This document shows positions 18,961-29,011 of a stretch of DNA of 64,000 nucleotides, piece after piece. This DNA comes from Acinetobacter johnsonii CIP 64.6 (GTDB lineage Bacteria > Pseudomonadota > Gammaproteobacteria > Pseudomonadales > Moraxellaceae), in assembly GCF_000368045.1 (NCBI RefSeq), contig NZ_KB849236.1:610875-674874 (forward strand), given 5' to 3'. How positions within the stretch are numbered: position 1 is the first letter of the stretch; each line of letters begins with the position of its first letter. Position numbers and translations under genes: made by a program. A model generated the notes under the pieces. It was not told where the DNA came from, searched no databases, and worked only from the letters and a program-made list of their open reading frames with translations.

Positions 18961-20948
18961 GCGGCACCTTCCAAGCTTGAAAACTCAACCAATTCATCGC
19001 CTGCTTTGACCTGATCACCGACTTGGAAGTAAGCTGCAGAGACAATGCCATCATGTGGAGCACGAATTGAATATTCAATTTTCATCGCTTCAAGCGTGAG
19101 GAGGACATCATCTTTTTTCACTGCGCTGTTGTTTTGTACCAAGACTTGCGTAATCACACCCGGCATTGGTGCTTTTAAGTTATTGGCATCAGAAGCATCA
19201 TCTTCCGTATTAAAGTTAGGCTTAATATGTGCAAATTTATAGCTTTGACCGTCTGCATACAGGGTTAGGCCCTGTGCATTTGAACTATAAGCATAGGTCT
19301 TTTTGCTTGTTGCACATTCAATTTTAGCTAAATGTGCCTCTAACAATTCACCTTGAATGAAGACGCTCTTTCCATTGTACTTCGCTGTAAAGCCTTTTGC
19401 TGTTGGGCTGAAATAGACTTTATGTTCTTCATCGTTCAGTGCCAGTTTAATGGCATAGCTGGCATTAATATTTAAACGCCATAGAGACTCGGCTTGCCAT
19501 ACAGGATTTGCATCTGTTTTATTGCTGGCAAAGCGAGACAAGAGCTCAATCAATGCCGCCGTGATGATGAGCTCTGAAGAAGCGGTTTCATTGTGTTGCA
19601 GTAAAAACGCTTCTTCACGTTGAATTAAGTTGGTGTCTAGGTTGGCGGTCTTAAACGATTCTGAACGGACCAAACGGTCTAAGAATGCAATGTTATTGCC
19701 CAAGCCATCGACATGAAACTGACTCAGTGCATGGTGCATTTGGGTGAGTGCTGCTTCACGATTCTTTGCCCAAACAATTAATTTGGCAATCATTGGGTCG
19801 TAAAAGGTCGTGATTTCATCCCCTTCAACAATGCCACTGTCTACGCGGACATGCTCATTTTGCTGAGGGTAGTGCAGGTAGTGGATTTTACCAATTGCAG
19901 GTAAGAAACCTTTTTCAGGTTCTTCAGCATAGACACGTGCTTCTAATGCATGACCATGAATACTGAGCTCGTGTTGTTGTTTTGGTAGTGGTTCACCAAA
20001 AGCTACACGTAATTGCCATTCCACCAAATCTTGCCCTGTAATCATCTCTGTTACAGGGTGCTCAACTTGCAGGCGGGTATTCATTTCCATGAAATACGCC
20101 GTGCCGTCTTGTTCCACAATAAATTCAACTGTCCCTGCACCGACATAATCCACTGCACGTGCTGCATCAATAGCGGCTTGGCGCATGGCTTCGAGTTTTG
20201 GCTCTGCCATTTGGGGTGCAGGTGCTTCTTCTAATACTTTTTGATGGCGACGTTGTACCGAACAATCGCGTTCAAAGAGGTGCACATAGTTACCATGTGT
20301 ATCACCAAAAACTTGTACTTCAATATGGCGCGGTTGTACTACATAGCGTTCAACCAGAACATCGTCATTGCCAAAGCTTGAACGCGCCTCACTTTTACAT
20401 GAAGCTAGATGGCTTAAAAAGTCTTCGCCGCGATCAACTAAACGCATGCCTTTACCACCACCGCCAGCACTGGCTTTAATCAGCACAGGGTAGCCAATGG
20501 CATCGGCTTGTTGTTTTAAAAAATCAGGATCTTGGTTGGTGCCATGGTAGCCCGGTGTCAGCGGTACGCCTGCTTTTTCCATTAAAGATTTTGAGGTGGC
20601 TTTGAGGCCCATGGCTAAAATGGCATCTACAGGTGGACCAATAAAGACAATGTTGTTTTTTTGGCAGGCATTGGCAAATTGGTCATTTTCAGATAGAAAG
20701 CCATAACCTGGATGAATTGCTTCTGCGCCTGTATCTAAGGCAGCTTGGATAATACGTTCAATTTGTAGATAGCTTTGTGCAGCAGGGGATTCGCCGATAT
20801 AAATGGCTTCTTCGGCTTGTTGCACGTGCTGTGCTTGAGCGTCAGCATCTGAATAGACTGCAACGGTGGCAATGCCCATTTTTTTTGCAGTTCGGATCAC
20901 ACGACAAGCAATTTCACCACGGTTTGCAATTAAGATTTTATTAAACAT
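18957..20948 (-). CDS. liuD: Methylcrotonyl-CoA carboxylase, biotin-carrying alpha subunit
   Basis: 663 residues; carboxylates its own biotin using ATP and bicarbonate, then works with LiuB to turn 3-methylcrotonyl-CoA into 3-methylglutaconyl-CoA. Domains: biotin carboxylase N-domain from MFNKILIANRGEIACRVIRT, ATP-grasp with KASAGGGGKGMRLV near 160 and RDCSVQRRHQKVLEEAP near 235, MEMNTRLQVEHPVTE near 290, and a C-terminal biotinyl domain with LEAMKIEYSIRAP near 625 (the Lys receives biotin; AMKI replaces the common AMKM). The enzyme depends on biotin, and a bioB gene lies on the other side of the cluster. Confidence 0.96.
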   Translation of the reverse strand: MFNKILIANRGEIACRVIRTAKKMGIATVAVYSDADAQAQHVQQAEEAIYIGESPAAQSYLQIERIIQAALDTGAEAIHPGYGFLSENDQFANACQKNNIVFIGPPVDAILAMGLKATSKSLMEKAGVPLTPGYHGTNQDPDFLKQQADAIGYPVLIKASAGGGGKGMRLVDRGEDFLSHLASCKSEARSSFGNDDVLVERYVVQPRHIEVQVFGDTHGNYVHLFERDCSVQRRHQKVLEEAPAPQMAEPKLEAMRQAAIDAARAVDYVGAGTVEFIVEQDGTAYFMEMNTRLQVEHPVTEMITGQDLVEWQLRVAFGEPLPKQQHELSIHGHALEARVYAEEPEKGFLPAIGKIHYLHYPQQNEHVRVDSGIVEGDEITTFYDPMIAKLIVWAKNREAALTQMHHALSQFHVDGLGNNIAFLDRLVRSESFKTANLDTNLIQREEAFLLQHNETASSELIITAALIELLSRFASNKTDANPVWQAESLWRLNINASYAIKLALNDEEHKVYFSPTAKGFTAKYNGKSVFIQGELLEAHLAKIECATSKKTYAYSSNAQGLTLYADGQSYKFAHIKPNFNTEDDASDANNLKAPMPGVITQVLVQNNSAVKKDDVLLTLEAMKIEYSIRAPHDGIVSAAYFQVGDQVKAGDELVEFSSLEGAA

Positions 20949-20968
20949 ATCGATATCCTTTCTTGTTG

Positions 20969-21763
20969 TTATGCCGTCGTCTTGATCCAGACTGGACTGT
21001 GTTTATTTAAAAAAGCATTTAAGCCATTTTTCGCCTCTGATCCTTGGCGTACATGGGCAATATGTTGTGCGGTTTGCAACAATAATGCTTCGGTTAACAC
21101 TTGCTGATCGACCATTTGGATAAGTTGTTTTGAAGCCGTTTGTGCTTCTGGCCCACCCAAAAGTAAGGCATCGACCATTTCTGCGACTTTTTCATCCAGA
21201 TGTTCAGCATCGACCACCACATGCGCTAGACCAATGTGTAGGGCTTGTTCCGCAGAAATACGTTCTGCGGTTAAAAAGTAGCGTGAAGCTTGACGTGCGC
21301 CAATCGCACGAATCACATAAGGACTAATGGTTGAAGGGGCTAAACCTAAGCGCACTTCAGATGTCGCAAACTTAGCATCGCTGCTTGCGACACAAATATC
21401 ACAGGCAGAAGCTAGTCCCATGCCACCACCAAAAGCAATGCCTTGCACGCGGGCGATGGTCGGTTGTTTTAAAGTCGCTAAACTTTGTAGCATTTTCGCT
21501 AGTTTTAATGCATCGGCTTCATTTTCAGCCTGTGAGGCTTGTCCTGCTTCTTTCATCCAGTTCAGGTCAGCACCCGCCGAGAAGCTTTTGCCACGTCCTG
21601 CTAAAATCACGACACGGACATCATCACGTGTATTGAGTTCGCTAAAGCAGCGGTGCAGTTCTTCAATCACTTGAGTATTGAAGGCATTATGCATTTCTGC
21701 ACGATTAATCCATACCGTTGCCACTTGGTCGCGTTGTTCGAGTTGTAAATATTGAAAGCTCAT
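20969..21763 (-). CDS. liuC: Methylglutaconyl-CoA hydratase
   Basis: Crotonase-fold enzyme of 264 residues that hydrates 3-methylglutaconyl-CoA to HMG-CoA. Motifs: AGRGKSFSAGADLNWMKEAG near 55-75 (first oxyanion strand and CoA pocket) and IARVQGIAFGGGMGLASACD near 105-125 (second oxyanion hole). Many crotonases would look alike, but the place between the two carboxylase subunit genes and before HMG-CoA lyase makes the hydratase role strong. Ten bases separate it from liuB and twenty from liuD. Confidence 0.92.
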   Translation of the reverse strand: MSFQYLQLEQRDQVATVWINRAEMHNAFNTQVIEELHRCFSELNTRDDVRVVILAGRGKSFSAGADLNWMKEAGQASQAENEADALKLAKMLQSLATLKQPTIARVQGIAFGGGMGLASACDICVASSDAKFATSEVRLGLAPSTISPYVIRAIGARQASRYFLTAERISAEQALHIGLAHVVVDAEHLDEKVAEMVDALLLGGPEAQTASKQLIQMVDQQVLTEALLLQTAQHIAHVRQGSEAKNGLNAFLNKHSPVWIKTTA

Positions 21764-21773
21764 CGCTCATCTC

Positions 21774-23375
21774 CTACATGCGGAACACGCCGAATTTGGT
21801 CGGTTGAATGGGTGCATTTAAGGCTGCAGCTAAACTTAAACCGAGCACCTGACGGCTTTGTGCAGGATCAATCACACCGTCATCCCACAAACGCGCCGAT
21901 GCATAATATGGATGGCCTTGGCGTTCAAATTGGTCACGGAAGGGTTGTTTAAAATCATCTTCTTCTGCCGCAGACCAAGACTCGCCACGTTTTTCGATTT
22001 GATCACGCTTTAAGGTCGACAATACACTTGCCGCTTGTTCACCACCCATGACCGAAATACGCGAGTTGGGCCATGTCCACATGAAGCGTGGAGAATAGGC
22101 ACGACCACACATACCGTAGTTGCCTGCACCAAATGAACCACCAATCACGAGGGTAAGTTTCGGGACATTTGCGGTTGCAACAGCCATGACCAGTTTAGCG
22201 CCATTTTTGGCAATGCCTTTATTTTCGTATTGGCGGCCAACCATAAAGCCAGTGATGTTTTGGAGGAACAGTAGGGGAATATTGCGCTGCGTACAGAGTT
22301 CAATAAAGTGAGCCCCTTTTTGTGCAGACTCTGAAAATAAAATACCGTTGTTGGCAATAATGCCAACGGGCATGCCATAGATTTTGGCAAAACCTGTGAC
22401 TAAGGTGGTGCCAAAGCGGGCTTTGAATTCATCAAAACGTGAACCATCGACAATGCGCGCAATCACTTCACGAATATCGAATGGTTTGCGTGCATCACTT
22501 GGCACAACACCATACAGTTCAGTTGCATCAAATAATGGTTCTTCAATCTCTGTTGCACGTGTATGTGGTGTTTTATTTAGGTTGGCCACGATATTACGAG
22601 CAATGGCAATGGCATGTTCGTCGTTCTCAGCCAAATGATCCGCCACACCAGACAGGCGAGTATGCACATCACCACCACCTAAGTCTTCACTGCTAACCAC
22701 TTCACCCGTTGCTGCTTTCACCAATGGTGGGCCACCTAAGAAAATCGTCCCTTGGTTACGCACAATAATGGTTTCATCAGACATGGCAGGTACATATGCC
22801 CCCCCAGCCGTACAACTGCCCATTACCACCGCAATTTGGGCAATTCCCATGCTCGACATGCGTGCTTGGTTATAGAAAATACGCCCAAAGTGATCACGGT
22901 CAGGGAAAACTTCGTCCTGCATGGGTAAATAGGCACCACCTGAGTCCACCAAATAAATACAGGGCAGATGGTTTTGCTCCGCAATTTCTTGAGCACGTAA
23001 GTGTTTTTTCACAGTCAGTGGGTAGTACGTGCCGCCTTTTACTGTCGCATCGTTGGCGACGATCATGCAGGTCACACCATTGACCTGACCTACACCAGCA
23101 ACGACACCAGCCGCAGGCACATCGTCTGCATAGACGTTTTGTGCCGCCAACTGACCAATTTCAAGGAATGCCGTGCCTGCATCAATTAACTGATCAATAC
23201 GATCACGTGCTAACAGTTTTCCGCGTGCCAAATGTTTTTGTCGCGCCGCTTCACCGCCACCTAAAGCAATTTGTTCTGCTTTTTGCTTTAAGTCATCGAC
23301 CAAGCTTTGCATCGCGGTTTGGTTGGTTTTGAAGTCTTCACTTCGAATATTGATCTTGCTATGTAATTGATTCAT
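21774..23375 (-). CDS. liuB: Methylcrotonyl-CoA carboxylase, beta (carboxyltransferase) subunit
   Basis: Transfers CO2 from biotin on LiuD to methylcrotonyl-CoA. About 533 residues. The start at 23375 ([15 protein letters not shown]) is preferred to upstream in-frame ATGs at 23393 and 23384 because AGGA lies 8 bases before it and homologues begin there. Carboxyltransferase halves are visible: [22 protein letters not shown] and [20 protein letters not shown] in the N-half, and [40 protein letters not shown] and [12 protein letters not shown] in the C-half. Complete and normal in length. It sits 36 bases after liuA in the operon. Confidence 0.95.
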   Translation of the reverse strand: MNQLHSKINIRSEDFKTNQTAMQSLVDDLKQKAEQIALGGGEAARQKHLARGKLLARDRIDQLIDAGTAFLEIGQLAAQNVYADDVPAAGVVAGVGQVNGVTCMIVANDATVKGGTYYPLTVKKHLRAQEIAEQNHLPCIYLVDSGGAYLPMQDEVFPDRDHFGRIFYNQARMSSMGIAQIAVVMGSCTAGGAYVPAMSDETIIVRNQGTIFLGGPPLVKAATGEVVSSEDLGGGDVHTRLSGVADHLAENDEHAIAIARNIVANLNKTPHTRATEIEEPLFDATELYGVVPSDARKPFDIREVIARIVDGSRFDEFKARFGTTLVTGFAKIYGMPVGIIANNGILFSESAQKGAHFIELCTQRNIPLLFLQNITGFMVGRQYENKGIAKNGAKLVMAVATANVPKLTLVIGGSFGAGNYGMCGRAYSPRFMWTWPNSRISVMGGEQAASVLSTLKRDQIEKRGESWSAAEEDDFKQPFRDQFERQGHPYYASARLWDDGVIDPAQSRQVLGLSLAAALNAPIQPTKFGVFRM

Positions 23376-23411
23376 CACGAACATCCTGGTCATTTTTATT
23401 GTTGTGGAGGG

Positions 23412-24584
23412 TTAAGCTGTTTCATTAAACAGTTCACGGCCAATCAACATACGGCGAATTTCAGAAGTTCCCGCGCCAATTTCATAGAGTTTTGCATCGC
23501 GCCATAGACGGCCTGCAGAAAATTCATTGATATAACCATTTCCACCTAAGGTCTGAATGGTTTCACCTGCCATCCATGTAGCTTTTTCCGCAGCATATAA
23601 AATTGCACTGGCTGCATCTTTACGTAGACTACGGTTATGGTCAGCCTTATCGCATTCAGCACCCACGGCATAAACCAACGCTTTACACGCCAACCAAGTC
23701 GAATACATATCGGCAATTTTGCCTTGCATCAACTGGAACTCACCGAGCGCTTGGCCGAATTGTTTACGGTCATGGATATAGGGAATCACGGTGTCCATGC
23801 AGGCATCCATAATGCCTAAAGGACCTGCACTTAAAACCGCACGCTCATAGTCCAAACCACTCATAAGTACTTTCGTGCCGTTTCCAACACCGCCCATTAC
23901 GTTTTCTTTTGGCACTTTCACGTTGTCAAAGAACAGAGGGTAAGTGTTCGAACCGCGCATACCTAACTTGTCTAAATGTGTGCCGTGGCTAAAACCTTCC
24001 ATGCCTTTTTCTACAAGGAAGGCTGTCATGCCTTTAGCGCCTGCATGCAGATCAGTTTTGGCATACACCACAAGCACATCAGCATCACCACCATTGGTGA
24101 TCCACATTTTTGAGCCATTTAACAGAAAGTGATCGTCACAATCTTCAGCTTTGAGCTTCATGCTGACTACGTCTGAGCCTGCGTTTGGTTCAGACATGGC
24201 AAGTGCTCCGACATACTCACCTGAAATTAGCTTTGGTAAATAACGTTGTTTTTGTTCCTCGCTACCATTTCGGTTAATTTGATTCACACATAGGTTAGAA
24301 TGTGCACCATAAGAAAGACCAATCGAAGCTGAAGCACGTGAGATTTCTTGCATGGCAATGATATGTGCCAAATAACCTAGGCCTGTACCGCCATATTCTT
24401 CACTGACGGTCAGACCGAGTAAGCCTATATCGCCAAATTTTTTCCACAACTGAGCTGGAAATTCGTTGTTCTGATCGACTTGTTGAGCAATAGGAGTAAT
24501 TTCCTTGGCACAAAAAGCCGCAACGGAATCACGCAGTGCAATGAGTGTTTCATCTAAACCAAAATTTAAGCTTTGTAGGGTCAT
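23412..24584 (-). CDS. liuA: Isovaleryl-CoA dehydrogenase
   Basis: FAD enzyme of about 390 residues that oxidises isovaleryl-CoA to 3-methylcrotonyl-CoA and passes electrons to ETF. The frame continues upstream to 24659 but the natural start is ATG 24584 ([17 protein letters not shown]). Signatures: [16 protein letters not shown] and [20 protein letters not shown] (FAD/substrate), the catalytic Glu position characteristic of isovaleryl-CoA dehydrogenases in [19 protein letters not shown], and GGNGYINEF near the C-terminus, then [16 protein letters not shown]. First gene of the leftward operon and divergent from a TetR gene likely to control it. Confidence 0.95.
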   Translation of the reverse strand: MTLQSLNFGLDETLIALRDSVAAFCAKEITPIAQQVDQNNEFPAQLWKKFGDIGLLGLTVSEEYGGTGLGYLAHIIAMQEISRASASIGLSYGAHSNLCVNQINRNGSEEQKQRYLPKLISGEYVGALAMSEPNAGSDVVSMKLKAEDCDDHFLLNGSKMWITNGGDADVLVVYAKTDLHAGAKGMTAFLVEKGMEGFSHGTHLDKLGMRGSNTYPLFFDNVKVPKENVMGGVGNGTKVLMSGLDYERAVLSAGPLGIMDACMDTVIPYIHDRKQFGQALGEFQLMQGKIADMYSTWLACKALVYAVGAECDKADHNRSLRKDAASAILYAAEKATWMAGETIQTLGGNGYINEFSAGRLWRDAKLYEIGAGTSEIRRMLIGRELFNETA

Positions 24585-24674
24585 TTCTTCATTCGTCCTA
24601 TGAGTGTATTTATTGTTCCTGATAAAGCATTTTTGTTGTGCTTGATTTTTACAATACATCGAATTTTTAAAAAA

Positions 24675-24706
24675 GTGAACTAAAATTCACAAATTGATTT
24701 ACAATT
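24675..24706. promoter_or_regulatory. Candidate operator between liuA and the TetR gene
   Basis: Two adjacent inverted repeats: GTGAA-CTAAAA-TTCAC (24675-24690) and AATTG-ATTTA-CAATT (24692-24706). The heptamer TTACAAT within the second recurs at 24649-24655 on the liuA side and at 25431-25437 before the acyl-CoA synthetase gene. These are plausible binding sites for the adjacent TetR protein. Confidence 0.5.
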
Positions 24707-24732
24707 CATTTTATCTGGTTGAGAATAGAATT

Positions 24733-25359
24733 ATGAGTTATAAAAGATCATCGTTGATGCAAGAACGAATGGAACAAAATCGGGAAGCGATTTTGAAATC
24801 TGCTCGTGAACTTATTGCTCAAGGGGGGATTAAAGACGCGCAAATTCAAGCAATTGCTGAACGCGCGGGTGTTTCGAGTGGTTTGGTGTATCGATACTTC
24901 GATAACAAAAGCCAAGTGTTAATTGAGGTTTTGTCTGAGGCCATTCAGCATGAGGTGAAAATTTTAAATCACATTGCTGAAAGTGAGCTCTCGTCAAAAC
25001 AGAAATTGGACAAGGCGGTAACCACGTTTGTGAAACGTGCCATGAATAGCCCCCAACTTGCGTATTCACTCATGTTTGAACCAGTCGATGCTGAGTTAGA
25101 ACATGAACGTTTTCGCAGTAAACAGCTGATTAAACAGAGCATCAAAGAAATACTGGCCGCAGGGAAAATTAACGGTGAGTTTGGATTTGAAGATTTAAAT
25201 ACCGCAGCACTTTGTGTGGTCGGCGCCATGACTTTTGTGGTGATTGAGCCTTTAAATCCGTCTCGAAATGTGATGTTTGATCAAAACTATAAAGACTACT
25301 TTGTGAAACAAATTGCCGAATTTTGTGTCAATGCAGTTCAGGTTCAGGAGGAAAAATAG
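24733..25359 (+). CDS. TetR-family transcriptional regulator
   Basis: 208 residues. The open frame extends to TTG at 24694, but that would run through the operator-like repeats; ATG 24733 (MSYKRSSLMQER) fits the family. The N-terminal TetR helix-turn-helix covers residues 15-60, with ARELIAQGGIKDAQIQAIAE and RAGVSSGLVYRYFDNKSQVL. The ligand-binding C-domain is variable as usual. It is divergent from liuA and upstream of an acyl-CoA synthetase, so a repressor of branched-chain acyl-CoA catabolism responding to an acyl-CoA is the likely role. In Pseudomonas the liu regulator is MerR type, so this is a different solution. The effector is unknown. Confidence 0.85.
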   Translation: MSYKRSSLMQERMEQNREAILKSARELIAQGGIKDAQIQAIAERAGVSSGLVYRYFDNKSQVLIEVLSEAIQHEVKILNHIAESELSSKQKLDKAVTTFVKRAMNSPQLAYSLMFEPVDAELEHERFRSKQLIKQSIKEILAAGKINGEFGFEDLNTAALCVVGAMTFVVIEPLNPSRNVMFDQNYKDYFVKQIAEFCVNAVQVQEEK

Positions 25360-25457
25360 TAGCAGGTGTGAACACAAGGCTTGGTGTTTGAAGGGAAGTA
25401 GTCATAGAACATTAAAGTTGAATAACAAGATTACAATGAATCAAGGAGATCGATTCG

Positions 25458-27146
25458 ATGACACAAGAACGGTTAAGTTATGCCTATGGAACGAGCAGTC
25501 AGCCCCTATTAGGCATGACAATTGGTGAGAAATTTGATCAGGCGTGTCAGCAGTATGCGGAACAAGATGCTGTTGTCAGCCTGCATCAAAATGTCAGACT
25601 CACGTATAAGGAATTACAAGCTCAGGTCAATGCGTTTGCCTGTAGTTTACTAAAACTGGGCTTGAAGAAAGGCGATCGACTTGCGATTTGGTCACCGAAC
25701 TGTGTGGAATGGACGATTACCCAGTTTGCTGCGTTTAAAGCAGGCATCATTTTAGTCAACTTGAACCCTGCCTATAAAAGTAATGAGCTCGAATATGTGT
25801 TGAATAAAGTTTCTTGTAAGGGCTTGGTCATTGCATCGCAATTTAAAAGCACGAATTATCAAGATATTCTAATGAAAATTGCACCTGAAATTAAAGGTGC
25901 TGAAAATAAAGTGTTAAAGGCAGAACGACTGCCACATTTGAAATATATTATTAAAATTGATGAAGAAGAGCATACGGGTTTGCATCGTTTTAGTGATTTG
26001 CTTACTCCCCCCAGCAAGAGACAGCTCAATCAATTAGAGCTTGTTGCAAGCGAATCGCAATTTGATGAAACCATCAATATCCAGTTTACTTCGGGCACCA
26101 CAGGTAACCCGAAAGGAACAATGCTGACACATAATAATATTCTCAATAATGGTTATTTTGTTGGTGAAGCCATTCATTTAAGTCCTTCCGATCGTGTTTG
26201 TATTTCTGTACCGCTCTTTCACTGTTTCGGTATGGTGATGGGTAATTTGGCCTGTATTACGCATGGTTCAACCATGGTCTATCCATCGGCGGTGTTCAAT
26301 CCTTTAGAAACGTTAAAAGCCATTCAGCAGGAAAAATGTACGGCTGCATACGGTGTACCGACCATGTTCATTGCTATTTTAGAGCATGAACAGTTCGATG
26401 ATTTTGATCTTTCCAGTTTACGTACAGGCATTATGGCGGGCAGTCCTTGTCCACGTGAAATTATGCAACGTGTTATTGATCGGATGCATATGTCCGAAAT
26501 TACCATTTGCTATGGTATGACTGAAACGGCACCTGTCAGTGCACAAAGTTCAACCTCGGATTCAGTTGAACAAAGGGTCGGAACTGTGGGGCGCGTCCAT
26601 CCACATCTTGAAATTAAAATTGTAGACGAACAAGGCAAAGTTGTACCACGTGGTCAGTTGGGTGAGCTGTGTGTGCGTGGTTATTCGGTAATGTTGGGTT
26701 ATTGGGAAGACCATGAGAAGTCACAAGAAGTGATTGATTCAGCACGTTGGATGCATACAGGTGACATCGCAGAAATGGATGAAGCTGGCTTTGTGAAAAT
26801 TAAAGGCCGAATTAAAGATGTGGTCATTCGTGGCGGAGAAAACTTATTCCCGAAAGAAATCGAAGACTTCTTATATACCCATCCTGATGTCAGCGATGTC
26901 CAAGTCATTGGTCTGCCAGATGCACGTTATGGTGAAGAGTTGTGTGCTTGTATTATTTTACATGAGCATCATGAAATTACGGAAGAGTCGATCCGTCAGT
27001 ACTGTGCGGAACATATTTCACACAATAAAGTCCCACGTTATGTACGGTTTTTTAATGAGTTCCCAATGACAGCCTCGGGCAAAGCGCAGAAGTTTAAATT
27101 GCAGGAATTTATGCGTAATGAACTGGATTTGAAAGAAATCGCATAA
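25458..27146 (+). CDS. Acyl-CoA synthetase (AMP-forming), FadD-like
   Basis: 562-residue ANL-superfamily ligase that joins a carboxylic acid to CoA through an acyl-adenylate. Motifs: FTSGTTGNPKGTMLTHNN (P-loop, about 215), YGMTETAPVSAQS (A5, about 350), WMHTGDIAEMDEAGF (A7) and GRIKDVVIRGGENLFPKEIE (A8, about 455); the catalytic Lys is in MTASGKAQKFKLQ near the end. AAGGAG lies 10 bases before the ATG. From its position beside the liu cluster and a thioesterase, the substrate may be a medium-chain or branched acid such as isovalerate; the sequence alone does not settle it. Confidence 0.88.
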   Translation: MTQERLSYAYGTSSQPLLGMTIGEKFDQACQQYAEQDAVVSLHQNVRLTYKELQAQVNAFACSLLKLGLKKGDRLAIWSPNCVEWTITQFAAFKAGIILVNLNPAYKSNELEYVLNKVSCKGLVIASQFKSTNYQDILMKIAPEIKGAENKVLKAERLPHLKYIIKIDEEEHTGLHRFSDLLTPPSKRQLNQLELVASESQFDETINIQFTSGTTGNPKGTMLTHNNILNNGYFVGEAIHLSPSDRVCISVPLFHCFGMVMGNLACITHGSTMVYPSAVFNPLETLKAIQQEKCTAAYGVPTMFIAILEHEQFDDFDLSSLRTGIMAGSPCPREIMQRVIDRMHMSEITICYGMTETAPVSAQSSTSDSVEQRVGTVGRVHPHLEIKIVDEQGKVVPRGQLGELCVRGYSVMLGYWEDHEKSQEVIDSARWMHTGDIAEMDEAGFVKIKGRIKDVVIRGGENLFPKEIEDFLYTHPDVSDVQVIGLPDARYGEELCACIILHEHHEITEESIRQYCAEHISHNKVPRYVRFFNEFPMTASGKAQKFKLQEFMRNELDLKEIA

Positions 27147-27220
27147 GGTTGAAGATGGACTTTCCTTTGCTGGGTTAAAGCCGAAGGAAAGTCCGAAGTG
27201 AAAAGCAAAAGGAATAGCAT

Positions 27221-28213
27221 ATGCACCTGAGAAATGATTGGACTCGCGCTGAAATACAAGCACTCTACCAACAGCCTTTTTTAGATTTGGTCTTTCAAGC
27301 ACAGAAAATTCATCGTCAGTACTTTGAAGCGAATACGATTCAAGTCAGTACTTTACTATCGATCAAAACAGGCAAATGCCCTGAAGACTGCAAATACTGT
27401 TCACAGTCTGCGCGCTATGACTCAAAGCTTGAAGCTGAAAAAAGAATTGCGGTTGAAAAGGTCATTAGCGAAGCACAACAGGCGAAGGCCTCGGGTTCTA
27501 CTCGGTTTTGTATGGGCGCGGCATGGCGCAATCCACATGAACGCGATATGCCTTATGTCTTGGATATGGTGCGTGAAGTGAAAGCATTGGGTTTAGAAAC
27601 TTGTATGACTTTAGGCATGTTGAATGCTTCACAAGCCGAACGTTTAAAAGGTGCAGGACTCGATTATTACAACCATAACTTAGACACGTCGCGTGAATAC
27701 TACCCAAATGTGATTAGTACCCGTAGTTTTGATGACCGTTTGGATACCTTAAGTCATGTTCGAGAGGCAGGCTTAAAAGTGTGTAGTGGCGGGATTGTTG
27801 GCCTAGGCGAAGAGACCAAAGATAGAATTGGCTTATTGTTTGAATTGGCGACTTTACCGATACATCCCGAATCTGTGCCGATCAACATGCTGGTTCCTAT
27901 GCAAGGTACGCCTTTGGCAGAAGTTGAAAAGTTAGATGTGACCGAGTGGATTCGCACTATTGCGGTAGCACGTATCATTATGCCGAAAAGCTATATTCGT
28001 CTGTCCGCAGGACGTGAATCGTTGTCCGATGCCGACCAAGCTTTGGCTTTTATGGCAGGTGCAAACTCACTGTTTTCTGGTGAAAAATTGCTGACTACGC
28101 CAAATACAGCACAAGGCAAGGATCAACAACTCTTTCAAAAACTGGGTTTACATGCAGAAAAAGCCAAACCGCAACTTGTTGAGTTAACGGTCGATGCTAT
28201 GGCTGTGGCTTAA
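27221..28213 (+). CDS. bioB: Biotin synthase
   Basis: Radical-SAM enzyme inserting sulfur into dethiobiotin to make biotin, 330 residues. The radical-SAM cysteines are in [16 protein letters not shown] (residues 46-61), followed by [28 protein letters not shown] and a C-terminal [11 protein letters not shown] with the [2Fe-2S] Arg ligand. AAGGAA precedes the start. No bioF, bioA, bioD or bioC is adjacent, so bioB is separated from the rest of the pathway. It follows the acyl-CoA synthetase by 74 bases and may share its transcript, near the biotin-dependent LiuBD enzyme. Confidence 0.96.
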   Translation: MHLRNDWTRAEIQALYQQPFLDLVFQAQKIHRQYFEANTIQVSTLLSIKTGKCPEDCKYCSQSARYDSKLEAEKRIAVEKVISEAQQAKASGSTRFCMGAAWRNPHERDMPYVLDMVREVKALGLETCMTLGMLNASQAERLKGAGLDYYNHNLDTSREYYPNVISTRSFDDRLDTLSHVREAGLKVCSGGIVGLGEETKDRIGLLFELATLPIHPESVPINMLVPMQGTPLAEVEKLDVTEWIRTIAVARIIMPKSYIRLSAGRESLSDADQALAFMAGANSLFSGEKLLTTPNTAQGKDQQLFQKLGLHAEKAKPQLVELTVDAMAVA

Positions 28214-28283
28214 GTGCTAGAACATGCGGTGATGAAAGTGTAGATTTAGGGCGACGAATAAAAGTAGATGAGTGAACAATAAA

Positions 28284-28958
28284 ATGGCGAAAGACTTTCA
28301 GAGTCAAACTGTAGTGGATGGTTATGATCAACATATTCGTAAGCTCATTCCAGGATATGAGTTAGTTCATCTGCAAATTCAAGCCATTTTAAAAACACAT
28401 CTACCAGAACATGCGCACGTATTGATTGTGGGATGTGGTACAGGTTATGAGCTTTCATATTTGTTGGCGCAGCATCCAACGTGGAGTTTTACCGCTGTCG
28501 ACCCATCTTTGACCATGATTGAAAAAGCACAGCAGTTATTGAGCGCTAGCAATATTGATTTAACGCGAGTTCACTTTGTTCATGGTGATACGACGGCATT
28601 ACAGGAAAGTGCACAGTTTGATGCCGCTTTAGCCATATTGGTGGCGCATTTTATTCCACTTGAAGCAAAGTCATTCTTCTTTGCCGACATTTTACGCTGT
28701 CTTAAAACGCAAGCCATTTTGCTCAGCTATGACCTGATGCGTTCTAGTGATGACACTGAACTCAAGGTTTTACAAACACTATGTCAGAGCAATGGTTTGA
28801 CGGTGGTACAGAGTGAAAAAATGATTGAGCGCCTGCAACAAGATTTTTATTTGGTCTCGGTCAGCCAGATGCGAGAGCTTCTGACTAAAGTTGGATTTAA
28901 TGAAGTACGAACTTATAGTCAACTGTTGAATTATTATGGTTTTTTTGCACAAAAGTAA
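28284..28958 (+). CDS. Class I SAM-dependent methyltransferase, substrate unknown
   Basis: 224 residues from ATG 28284; an in-frame GTG 12 bases earlier is possible. Motif I VLIVGCGTGYELSYLL (about residues 50-65) and the acidic end of beta-2 in FTAVDPSLTMIEKAQQL are typical of Rossmann methyltransferases. The N-terminal phrase YDQHIRKLIPGYELVHLQI resembles the CmoA-like group. Although it follows bioB by only 70 bases, it does not have the BioC N-terminal pattern, so a malonyl-ACP methyltransferase role is not supported. The substrate is not known. Confidence 0.75.
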   Translation: MAKDFQSQTVVDGYDQHIRKLIPGYELVHLQIQAILKTHLPEHAHVLIVGCGTGYELSYLLAQHPTWSFTAVDPSLTMIEKAQQLLSASNIDLTRVHFVHGDTTALQESAQFDAALAILVAHFIPLEAKSFFFADILRCLKTQAILLSYDLMRSSDDTELKVLQTLCQSNGLTVVQSEKMIERLQQDFYLVSVSQMRELLTKVGFNEVRTYSQLLNYYGFFAQK

Positions 28959-29011
28959 AAACCAATGGCAGTGAAAAGATCCATTTTAAAGATAAGAATG
29001 AAGGAATACAC

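Noticed and set aside
22796..23083. Plus-strand open frames within liuB and liuA
   Set aside because: They lie antisense inside well-supported genes and translate to His/Pro-rich sequence typical of reversed coding DNA.
28284..28958. Methyltransferase after bioB as BioC
   Set aside because: Its N-terminus (YDQHIRKLIPGYELVH) is CmoA-like and lacks the BioC pattern; position alone is not enough.
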